Source: Zoogloeaceae bacterium (GTDB lineage: Bacteria; Pseudomonadota; Gammaproteobacteria; Burkholderiales; Rhodocyclaceae). From it: a stretch of 9,466 bases of DNA. Under the pieces are notes generated by a model that worked only from the letters and a program-made list of their open reading frames with translations, was not told the origin of the DNA and made no database searches. Of this stretch, positions 1 through 6,117 are shown piece by piece. Both the position numbers and the translations under genes were made by a program. Within the stretch, counting starts at the first letter, position 1. Every line of letters starts with the position of its first letter. The DNA lies in assembly GCA_031290955.1 (NCBI GenBank), contig JAISLJ010000072.1, forward strand, positions 1 through 9,466. The letters are read 5' to 3'.

Positions 1-100
1 CGCCCCTGCCGGGGCACTCTCCCCCGCCAAGCGGGGGAGAGAAAAGCTGGGGCATCCGGTCACGGGGGCACTTTCCCCCGCCCTGCGGGGAGAAAAGCAG
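1..100. repeat. Tandem pair of REP-like GC-rich palindromes
   Basis: Two related palindromic units stand about 54 nt apart. Unit 1 has a perfect 11-bp stem, CTCTCCCCCGC at 17-27 with GCGGGGGAGAG at 31-41, and a 3-nt loop. Unit 2 has a 6-bp core stem, CCCCGC at 76-81 with GCGGGG at 85-90, and a 3-nt loop. Both units share the left flank GGGGCAC and the right flank AGAAAAGC, so they are copies of one element rather than chance hairpins. A third short stem, GCCCC at 2-6 with GGGGC at 11-15, sits at the left edge, so the cluster may continue outside the window. Such clustered palindromes resemble bacterial REP or intergenic repeat units. They have no T-tract typical of an intrinsic terminator, though they could still stop or protect transcripts arriving from the right. 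Family membership is not established. Confidence 0.6.
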
Positions 101-113
101 GCGAGGCAAGCAC

Positions 114-215
114 TCAAATGGCTGTTCTGCTCGTGGAGGATAAGTTATGCCCCGCGTAAAAGGACAGGGAAATCACGCCTTGCGGGTCTTCCTGCGGTTT
201 TTGCGTTCTGCGCAT
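114..215 (-). CDS. Possible 33-residue peptide downstream of the small membrane protein
   Basis: A short reading frame opens with ATG at 215-213, 12 nt after the stop of the three-helix membrane protein, and ends with TGA at 116-114. A purine-rich AAAGGAAAAGG stretch precedes the ATG and would serve as a ribosome binding site. The predicted peptide starts MRRTQKPQEDPQGV and ends SSTSRTAI; it is polar, with no membrane segment or motif that I recognise. It would be the last gene of the minus-strand run. The only support is the spacing and the binding site, and a frame of this length arises easily by chance, so the call is weak. It could equally be untranslated trailer. Confidence 0.22.
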   Translation of the reverse strand: MRRTQKPQEDPQGVISLSFYAGHNLSSTSRTAI

Positions 216-227
216 TGCCTTTTCCTT

Positions 228-575
228 TCAGTTCGCGACGCTTTCCGGCGTTTTTTTCGGCGGGCGCGTTTGTGTGGCGAGGATCGGCGACAGGCCGCAG
301 ACGGCAAGCAGTATGGCGAACGAGACCAAGAGCGCGAGCAGGGCTTGCCGGAAATCGTAGAGGCCCGTTGCCAGCGCCAGTTCCAGCGGCTGCCAGCGTC
401 GGGGGATCATCAGGATCAGGCCCAGGCAGAGCGCGATCCACGGCAGTCGGTAGGGGTTTTTCGCCCGCCCGGAAAACAGGAGGGTCTGCACGGCGATCCA
501 GGAGGCCGTGACTTGCAGGAGCACCGCGTAGAACAGTGTGCCCAGGGTCAGGTGATAGAGCGACCAGTTGAACAT
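228..575 (-). CDS. Small three-helix membrane protein, sensor-module-like
   Basis: The product is a 115-residue inner-membrane protein of unknown function. Three hydrophobic segments are visible, at about residues 8-33, 44-58 and 76-99. The first two are separated by a basic loop (SGRAKNPYR), the second ends in the arginine pair MIPRRW, and the tail is basic and proline-rich (TRPPKKTPES). The layout of three helices with an arginine pair after helix 2 recalls the membrane input module at the N-terminus of some histidine kinases and cyclase-type sensors. Here no kinase, PAS or GGDEF part follows in any frame. The ATG at 575 has a good ribosome binding site, AAGGAA, 8 nt upstream, directly overlapping the end of the restriction-enzyme remnant. 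The stop of that gene is only 14 nt away, so the two should be on one transcript. The sensor resemblance is an impression from the hydrophobicity pattern, not a family assignment. Confidence 0.7.
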   Translation of the reverse strand: MFNWSLYHLTLGTLFYAVLLQVTASWIAVQTLLFSGRAKNPYRLPWIALCLGLILMIPRRWQPLELALATGLYDFRQALLALLVSFAILLAVCGLSPILATQTRPPKKTPESVAN

Positions 576-589
576 GGGGGAAATTCCTT

Positions 590-1666
590 CTAGATCGTGT
601 TGTCACGAGAGAGCAGCGTCAGGTATTCCGGGCGTTTTTCACGCATGACCCGGAAACTTGCCAGCACGCGCGCCATGTCTTCCGGCGCGAGTCCCAACAG
701 GCGCAAGACGATGCGGTCGTTTTCGGCGCGCAGTTTGTCGCACGCCTTGGGTGTGGTCGGCACGTCCTGCTGTTGGATGTCGAACAAGGGGACAAACTCG
801 CAAAAATCTTCCCAACCATCCGCCAGGGTAAGCCGCAAGGCATTTTCGGCAAGCCGTGCTTCCGCCACCAGGGCACGGCGCGTGCAGACAAAATCCAGGG
901 CGCGCGCCAAAATCCCCAAACGGGGCCGGATGACGTTCTGCCAGAGTTCCTTGCTGCGCGCGATTTCTTCCGGTGTGTCATCCTGGAGCGCGTTCAATTC
1001 CTGCATGACTCCGGTGAGTTCCGCGAAACGCCCGCCGACCTCGCCCGCAAAGAGATCGGCTTGCTGGTTTTGCTCCCTGTGGTATTCAAGAAAGTCTTCG
1101 ATGCTCGCGCCGATCAGGGCGTTGCCCTGTTGCACGTGATGCTCAATGAAGGAAAGCGGCGTGCCAAAGATGAAGCTGTCCATCCACAGCGAGAGCCGCG
1201 CCAGTTCCACGGCAAACGGATTCAGGTCGACGCCAAAGAGGCAGCGTTTGAGCAGAATGCGCTTGATCAGTTGGGCATCGTCCGGCGCAAAGGCCAGATT
1301 CAGGGTCTGCAAATGGGCGCCGATCTTGGCGCGCTCCTGTTCAAGCAGGGCTTTCAAGTCCGGATCGTCTTCTGTTCGCATCAAGGCGATGTTGGTCAGG
1401 ACGCCCTGCACCCGCGCCGTCACCTGCGGCACGGCAAGCCAGCCCAGCTCGCCGAGCAAGGGTTTGACGAAATCACCTTCCAACTGCGATTCATTCATGC
1501 CCGCGAAGCGCCGCGAGTCAAAATGCGTATCCAGCCACGCCTCCAGCGGATCGGCCTCGCCTTGCCTGAATTCATCCAGCTTATGCCGGACAAAGGCATC
1601 GTTCAGGAGGTTGTTGGATAACCAGGGGACGGGAAACAGTTCGGCGGTATCGGGCGTATCGGGCAT
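590..1666 (-). pseudogene. Remnant of an Eco57I-like (type IIG) restriction-methylation enzyme, catalytic core missing
   Basis: This 358-codon frame is open from ATG to TAG but matches only parts of a large restriction-modification protein. Residues about 15-85 resemble the N-terminal part (NESQLEGDFVKPLLGELGW). Residues about 130-187 carry the very typical stretch LLKRCLFGVDLNPFAVELAR, then LSLWMDSFIFGTPLSF and QQGNALIG, which in intact enzymes follows the SAM-binding motif I. Residues about 270-352 look like the C-terminal end (ENDRIVLRLLGL, MREKRPEYLTLL). Absent are the SAM-binding motif near residue 88, the catalytic NPPY/NPPW motif expected after GNALIG, the target-recognition region, and any nuclease PD-ExK site. 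Intact relatives are usually around 1000 residues or longer. The simplest reading is two large in-frame deletions, leaving a protein that cannot methylate or cut. No clear ribosome binding site precedes the ATG, which suggests poor or no translation. Family recognition is firm; the exact junctions and any residual function are inferred. Confidence 0.75.
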
Positions 1667-1717
1667 CGGAAAATTGGCTTTCGGGGGGCGTCCGGGTCAA
1701 GAGTGGATCATATCTGC

Positions 1718-2953
1718 TCACCGCACGATCTCGCGTTGCGCCGTGCCAGCGGCTCCGGCGGCGGCGCTGTGCACGGCATGTTCCAGGCGATGCAGCGCCG
1801 TGTCGAGCGTGGACGGAGCGCAGCCGAAATTGAGACGAACCCAGCCCGGCGCGCCAAAATCCGCGCCGTTGGAAAGGCCCAGGCCGTGCGCCTCGAAATG
1901 GGCAACAGGGTTTTCCAGGCCGAGCGCGCGGGCGTCGATCCAGGCAAGGTAGCTTGCCTCCACATGCGCGAACACGAGCGGCGGCAGGCGGGTGAGGGCG
2001 GCTTCGAGGCACTCCCGGTTCTGGCGCAGGCAGGCGAGCAGTTCCTGCCGCCAGGCTCCGCCTTCCCGGAAGGCCGCCTCCGTGGCGACCAGGCCGAATA
2101 CATTGACGTGCGGCACGATGCCGGACATGGCGCGGACGAAACGCTGGCGCAGCCCGGCTTCCGGAATCACTGCGAAGGCCGCGGAAAGACCGGGAATGTT
2201 GAAGGTCTTGGACGGGGCCATCAGGGTGATGCTGCGCGCCGCCGCCCGCGCCCCCAGCGCCGCGAAGGGAATGTGACGCTTGCCTTCATCCAGGATCAGG
2301 TCGCAGTGGATTTCATCCGAGCAGACGATGAGATCATGGCGTTCGGCAAAGGCGGCCAGCCATTCCAGCTCGTCGCGCCGCCAGGCCCGCCCGACCGGAT
2401 TGTGCGGATGGCAAAAGAGCAGAATGTCGTCCGGATCATGCGGATGGCAATGTTCCCCGTTTTTCCTCTTCGGCGGAGAAGTGATGGCCGCTTCCAGTGC
2501 TGTGTGATCCATCTCCCACTGCAAGCGGTTTCCCGTGCGGGCGCAGGCGAGCGGGATACGCGCAAGTTTGCGTCCGGAGAACACGGGGGCCGAGAGAAAG
2601 GGCGGATAGACCGGCGTCTGCACGAATGCCGTCCCCGCAACGGCGCGGCAGGCGATGTTGAGGCCGGGCACCAGCCCCGGCAGCCAGACGAGCCATGCCG
2701 GTTCCACCGCCCAATCATATTCTTGCGCCAGATGTTCTGTGACGGCTTCCGCGAGCGCGGGCCAAGTTGTGCCGTAGCCCAGGACGCCATGCGCCAAGCG
2801 GCGCTCCAGCGCGGCCAGCACGGCGGGCGGCGCGGCAAAATCCATGTCCGCCACCCACAGGGGCAGGATGTCGCGCCCGGCGTATTTCCCCCATTTCAGG
2901 GAATCCGTGCCGCGCCGGTCGGGCGGGTTGGGATCGAATCCGGCGCGGCTCAC
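1718..2953 (-). CDS. patB: PLP-dependent C-S lyase / aminotransferase of the PatB/MalY family
   Basis: A cytoplasmic fold-type I PLP enzyme of 411 residues, close to the family's usual 390-400. PatB/MalY enzymes cleave cystathionine or cysteine by beta-elimination to pyruvate, ammonia and a thiol. Visible landmarks are the N-terminal DSLKWGKY and LPLWVADMDF signature (residues about 17-39), TPVYPPF with Tyr116, the cofactor asparagine in CHPHNPVG (Asn185), the cofactor aspartate in CSDEIHCD (Asp213), the Schiff-base lysine in APSKTFNIPGL (Lys249), and a C-terminal WVRLNFG with the substrate-carboxylate arginine. The start is a GTG at 2953-2951; its last base overlaps the preceding TGA (GTGA), and GGGGAG lies about 7 nt upstream, so translation is probably coupled. 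A short insert before the Asn185 motif repeats that motif imperfectly (CHPHDPDD at 169-176). The substrate cannot be read from sequence; the symbol names the family. Aminotransferase activity is the main alternative. Confidence 0.88.
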   Translation of the reverse strand: MSRAGFDPNPPDRRGTDSLKWGKYAGRDILPLWVADMDFAAPPAVLAALERRLAHGVLGYGTTWPALAEAVTEHLAQEYDWAVEPAWLVWLPGLVPGLNIACRAVAGTAFVQTPVYPPFLSAPVFSGRKLARIPLACARTGNRLQWEMDHTALEAAITSPPKRKNGEHCHPHDPDDILLFCHPHNPVGRAWRRDELEWLAAFAERHDLIVCSDEIHCDLILDEGKRHIPFAALGARAAARSITLMAPSKTFNIPGLSAAFAVIPEAGLRQRFVRAMSGIVPHVNVFGLVATEAAFREGGAWRQELLACLRQNRECLEAALTRLPPLVFAHVEASYLAWIDARALGLENPVAHFEAHGLGLSNGADFGAPGWVRLNFGCAPSTLDTALHRLEHAVHSAAAGAAGTAQREIVR

Positions 2954-3723
2954 TGGCGGCTCCCCGCGGGCGTGGCAGGCGCGTTTGCGCGTGTTGCCGG
3001 GCAGCCCGCTTCCAGTTGCTGGAACACCTCCGCGGAAAGACCCACTTCGGCGGCAAAAATCTCTGGGGCAGCTTCTTTCCCTGTCGCCGGTTCCAGCCGC
3101 ACGGCGAAAGCCTGCAAATCCGGCGTGGCGAAGAATTGCATGGGGGCAGGCGGATCACCCGCGACGTGATCCCGGATTTCCAGCCGCCCCAGGCGACGAG
3201 GAAAACGCTGCGCGAGCGCCTCCGGTTCGAGCAGGTTCGTGATGGGAATGGCGGCGAGACGGTAGAGTTGCACGAGCAGCGCGTCCGGGGCCGGGCAGCG
3301 TTCCGGACGTGGCTGGCGGGCGCGGGTCACGCGGATGGAAAAGCCCGTCCCCGTGCCCGCGCGTTCCGCTTCCAGCGTGAATTCTTCCGCCTGGTAGCGC
3401 ATGTGCGTGATCTCGGCGGCAAAGGCGGTGAAGCGTTTCGCATCGAGACGGGGCAAAGCGCCCATCCGCCGTTCGAGCGCCTCGTAGCGTTCCAGTTGTT
3501 CCTGCGCGTTGTCCGGCGCGGGTTTTATGGCGGGCGCGGCGGCTGTGGCGGTTGTGGCAGAGGAGGCGGATGCGTCGGGCACGCCTTCTTCGGCGGGCGT
3601 TTCCCAGAAAATGGTCAGCCAGATCATGAGGCCGCCGATGAGGTACAACAGCCACGCATCCCCCGAGAGGAGGAGGCCGGTGACGAGACCGCGGAAGGAA
3701 TTCGGAGGTTTTTGCTTCTGCAT
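2950..3723 (-). CDS. Unrecognised membrane-anchored protein between ilvA and patB
   Basis: The 257-residue product is not one I recognise. It has a basic N-terminus (MQKQKPPNSFRG), one long or two short hydrophobic helices at about residues 12-40 (DAWLLYLIGGLMIWLTIF), an Ala/Thr/Pro linker at about 42-72, a short charged helix likely to form a coiled coil (about 72-92, EQLERYEALERRMG), and a soluble domain to about residue 240 with mixed alpha/beta character. With a single anchor and no cleavable signal, the soluble part could sit on the periplasmic side; the orientation is inferred. The ATG lies 3 nt after the ilvA stop, with AAGG overlapping that stop. Its own TGA overlaps the patB GTG. The tight packing means expression is tied to both enzymes, but no metabolic role follows from the sequence. 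The tail is Ala/Pro-rich and looks disordered. Confidence 0.8.
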   Translation of the reverse strand: MQKQKPPNSFRGLVTGLLLSGDAWLLYLIGGLMIWLTIFWETPAEEGVPDASASSATTATAAAPAIKPAPDNAQEQLERYEALERRMGALPRLDAKRFTAFAAEITHMRYQAEEFTLEAERAGTGTGFSIRVTRARQPRPERCPAPDALLVQLYRLAAIPITNLLEPEALAQRFPRRLGRLEIRDHVAGDPPAPMQFFATPDLQAFAVRLEPATGKEAAPEIFAAEVGLSAEVFQQLEAGCPATRANAPATPAGSRQ

Positions 3724-3726
3724 GCC

Positions 3727-5262
3727 TTAGCCCAGGAACAATTGATAGACCGGGTTTTCGCTCTCGTCCCAGGACGGATAGCCCAGGGTTTCGAGAAAAC
3801 GCTGGAATTCTGCCATTTCCGTTGGCGGCACCTGCATGCCGACCAGCACCCGGCCCGTATCCGCGCCGTGGTTGCGATAGTGGAAGAGGCTGATGTTCCA
3901 GTCGCCGCTCATCTGCTTCAGGAAATTCATCAACGCGCCGGGACGCTCGGGGAACTCGAAGCGATACACGAGTTCGCGCATGCCGCCGTCGCGCACCTGT
4001 GGCGCGCGCCCGCCCACCATGTGCCGCACATGCAGCTTGGCGGTTTCGTCTTCGGAAAGATCGAATGTGGAATAGCCGCGCGCTTGCAGCGTTTGTACAA
4101 GCGCCCGCGATTCGGCGCGGTTGGCGACCTGGATGCCGACATACACATGCGCCTCAACCTGCGAATGGTAGCGGTAATTGAATTCCGTGATGCTGTGGGC
4201 GCCGATCAGGGAGACGAATTCCCGGTACGCGCCGGGCCGTTCGGGCAGGGTGACGGCGAGCACCGCCTCGCGCTGTTCGCCGATTTCGGCGCGTTCGGCG
4301 ACAAAGCGCAGACGGTCGAAATTGGTGTTCGCGCCGGAGGCCACGGCAACCAGCGTCTTCTCCCGCAATTGGTGCTGGCGGGCGTATTCCTTGGCCCCGG
4401 CGATGGCGAGCGCCCCGGAAGGCTCCAGGATGGAGCGCGTATCCTCGAAGACATCCTTGATGGCGGCGCAGGCGGCGTCGGTGTCGACGAGCACGATGTC
4501 ATCCAGCAGTTCCCGGCAGAGCCGGAAGGTCTCCTCGCCGACAAACTGCACTGCCGTGCCGTCGGCGAACAGCCCCACCTGCGCGAGACGCACCCGCTCG
4601 CCTGCCGCGATGGAGCGTTTCATGGCGTCCGCATCGAAGGTCTCGACGCCGATCACCCTGGTTTCCGGGCGCACCGCCTTGATATAGGCGGCCACGCCCG
4701 CAGCCAGGCCGCCGCCGCCAATGGCGACGAAGACCGCGCTGATGTCCCGGTGCTCGCGCAAAATGCGCTGGCGCAGGATTTCCATGCCGATGGTGCCCTG
4801 TCCGGCGATTACGTCCGGGTCGTCGAAGGGATGCACGAAGGTGAGCTTTTCCGCTTGTTCCAGTTCCCGCGCCCGCGTGTGGGCTTCGTCGTAGGATTCG
4901 CCCGCCAGCACCACCTCGCCGCCGCGTTTCCGGACGGCTTCCACCTTGATGGCGGGCGTGGTCACCGGCATGACGATCACCGCCCGGCAGCCGAGATGCG
5001 CCGCCGACATGGCAACGCCCTGCGCGTGATTGCCCGCTGAGGCGCAGATCACGCCACGCGCCAGTTTTTCGGCGGGCAAGCGGGCGATCTTGTTGTACGC
5101 CCCCCGCAGCTTGAAGGAAAAGACGGGCTGCATGTCCTCGCGCTTCAGGTAGAGCGGGTTGCCGATGCGGGCGGAAAGATTGGGCGCGAAATCCAGCGGT
5201 GTTTCCACGGCAAGATCATAGACCCGGGCATTCAGGATTTTTCGCAGGTAATCAGAAGGCAT
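3727..5262 (-). CDS. ilvA: Threonine dehydratase, biosynthetic (isoleucine pathway)
   Basis: A PLP enzyme that deaminates L-threonine to 2-oxobutanoate, the first committed step of isoleucine synthesis. The 511 residues match the long biosynthetic form (E. coli IlvA is about 514). The catalytic domain (about 1-320) shows LKREDMQPVFSFKLRGA with Schiff-base Lys51, the phosphate- and substrate-binding ASAGNHAQG (74-82), the glycine loop IGGGGLAAG (181-189) that holds the cofactor phosphate, and VASGANTNFD near 308-316. Two ACT-like regulatory modules follow, at about 332-400 and 428-500, each with the LPERPGA or FPERPGA signature; they confer isoleucine inhibition and valine activation in the family. 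This separates it from the shorter catabolic TdcB. The ATG at 5262 gives the expected N-terminus (MPSDYLRKILNARVYDLA), though its ribosome binding site is weak. It heads a tight unit with the next two genes. No ilv leader peptide or attenuator is visible in the 83 nt upstream. Confidence 0.97.
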   Translation of the reverse strand: MPSDYLRKILNARVYDLAVETPLDFAPNLSARIGNPLYLKREDMQPVFSFKLRGAYNKIARLPAEKLARGVICASAGNHAQGVAMSAAHLGCRAVIVMPVTTPAIKVEAVRKRGGEVVLAGESYDEAHTRARELEQAEKLTFVHPFDDPDVIAGQGTIGMEILRQRILREHRDISAVFVAIGGGGLAAGVAAYIKAVRPETRVIGVETFDADAMKRSIAAGERVRLAQVGLFADGTAVQFVGEETFRLCRELLDDIVLVDTDAACAAIKDVFEDTRSILEPSGALAIAGAKEYARQHQLREKTLVAVASGANTNFDRLRFVAERAEIGEQREAVLAVTLPERPGAYREFVSLIGAHSITEFNYRYHSQVEAHVYVGIQVANRAESRALVQTLQARGYSTFDLSEDETAKLHVRHMVGGRAPQVRDGGMRELVYRFEFPERPGALMNFLKQMSGDWNISLFHYRNHGADTGRVLVGMQVPPTEMAEFQRFLETLGYPSWDESENPVYQLFLG

Positions 5263-5345
5263 TTGGCGACTGGCGAAGAAACGGGGAGAAGCAACAAGAG
5301 ACGGGCATTACTGCCGCCATCGGGGAAACATGCTGTCCGCAGGAC

Positions 5346-5897
5346 TCACGCGGCGCTTTCTGTGGGAGCAGGTTCGGGCGCGGCGGGTATTTTTGCCGCG
5401 CAAGCGGATTTCAGGCGGGCAAGTCCATCCAGGAGGAAGGGGGGCGGCCAGTCGATGCCATCAAGCAGGTTCTTGATGGCAAGGCCCAGTTCCGTATCGC
5501 CCTCGATGGCAAGCTGGCGGTTGAAGAACAGGGTATCCGGGTCTTCCTGACGGACGAGGAGTTTCAGGAAGGCGTGCAACTCGCCGCGAAAACACACATC
5601 CTCCCGGATTGCGCCGGAGGCGGAAAATGGCAGGAACACACCGCCCTTGGCGGTAAACCAAGCTTCCGCCCCCCCGTCCTCGACAACCACGCGCACCACC
5701 TTGCCCCGGACGAGCGCCAGCGCTTCTTCCGGCAGGATTTCCAGCCGCCGCGCAGCATTCAGGGCCAAGGCAACCGAGACGGCATGCGGCCACTGCGGCA
5801 AGCGCCGCTGGATGACCCGGACAAATCCAGGCAAACGAAACTCCGCAGCCCGCAAGCGGGCGGAAAGAGCGGAAAGGGAATTCAGGATGGGATTCAT
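5346..5897 (-). CDS. ubiT: UbiT-like SCP2-domain factor for oxygen-independent ubiquinone synthesis
   Basis: A 183-residue protein with an SCP2 lipid-binding domain, the size and layout of E. coli UbiT (YhbT, about 174 residues). UbiT is thought to bind ubiquinone intermediates and present them to the anaerobic hydroxylase UbiU-UbiV, allowing ring hydroxylation without O2. The diagnostic stretch is at residues about 117-148: QEDPDTLFFNRQLAIEGD, then TELGLAIKNLLDGID, almost word for word the UbiT signature. The first 60 residues include a basic amphipathic part (RLPGFVRVIQRRLP), and the C-terminus is an Ala/Pro tail. No ubiU or ubiV is adjacent here. The ATG at 5897 lacks a strong ribosome binding site. 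The gene ends 83 nt before ilvA and may share its transcript. The aerobic SCP2 paralogue UbiJ is the main alternative, but it lacks the DPDTLFF...EGDTELG signature in this form. Confidence 0.88.
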   Translation of the reverse strand: MNPILNSLSALSARLRAAEFRLPGFVRVIQRRLPQWPHAVSVALALNAARRLEILPEEALALVRGKVVRVVVEDGGAEAWFTAKGGVFLPFSASGAIREDVCFRGELHAFLKLLVRQEDPDTLFFNRQLAIEGDTELGLAIKNLLDGIDWPPPFLLDGLARLKSACAAKIPAAPEPAPTESAA

Positions 5898-6040
5898 GGC
5901 GAAATGGCATGATGCGGGAAAGGCGTTATTCTATCCTGAACCTTTCTTGAGGGACGATGTTTCGTCACGCGCAGGGCGTCGACGGTTCGCGCGCATTGCG
6001 CTTTTCCACCACCGCCTGTCTGGGCTTGACCCCAATACTG

Positions 6041-6096
6041 GCCCTCCCTGGAGGGCGAGGGGCTTTCCCAGCAGCATCACCGCCGCCCGAAGGGCG
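6041..6096. other. Two short hairpins in the lptG-ubiT gap
   Basis: The 220-nt gap between lptG and ubiT holds two perfect short inverted repeats: CGCCC at 6084-6088 with GGGCG at 6092-6096 (3-nt loop), and GCCCTC at 6041-6046 with GAGGGC at 6051-6056 (4-nt loop). Read in the direction of transcription (minus), they come soon after the lptG stop. Neither is followed by a T-run, so they are not standard intrinsic terminators, although they may slow or end transcription or protect the lptFG mRNA 3' end. I see no convincing gene in the rest of the gap. Confidence 0.35.
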
Positions 6097-6117
6097 CAAT
6101 TGCCGTCTGCCAAGACC

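Noticed and set aside
147..593. Plus-strand frame of 148 codons preceded by GGAGG about 7 nt before its ATG
   Set aside because: It lies almost wholly antisense to the three-helix membrane protein. Its product is a Gln/Arg/Glu-rich string typical of a reverse-strand shadow in GC-rich DNA, while the minus-strand product has clean membrane helices. The binding site is probably a coincidence.
1703..3169. Long plus-strand frame (488 codons) opposite the C-S lyase
   Set aside because: It is antisense to a well-recognised PLP enzyme, and its product is compositionally odd with no motif; a GC-rich shadow.
2767..5040. Very long plus-strand frame (757 codons) opposite ilvA and the unknown protein
   Set aside because: Open only because the real minus-strand genes use GC-rich codons. 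The product is a His/Gly/Arg-rich string without a recognisable domain, whereas ilvA on the other strand is unmistakable.
6041..6056. Hairpin after lptG as an intrinsic terminator
   Set aside because: The stem is GC-rich but no T-run follows it on the minus strand, so it is listed only as a hairpin.
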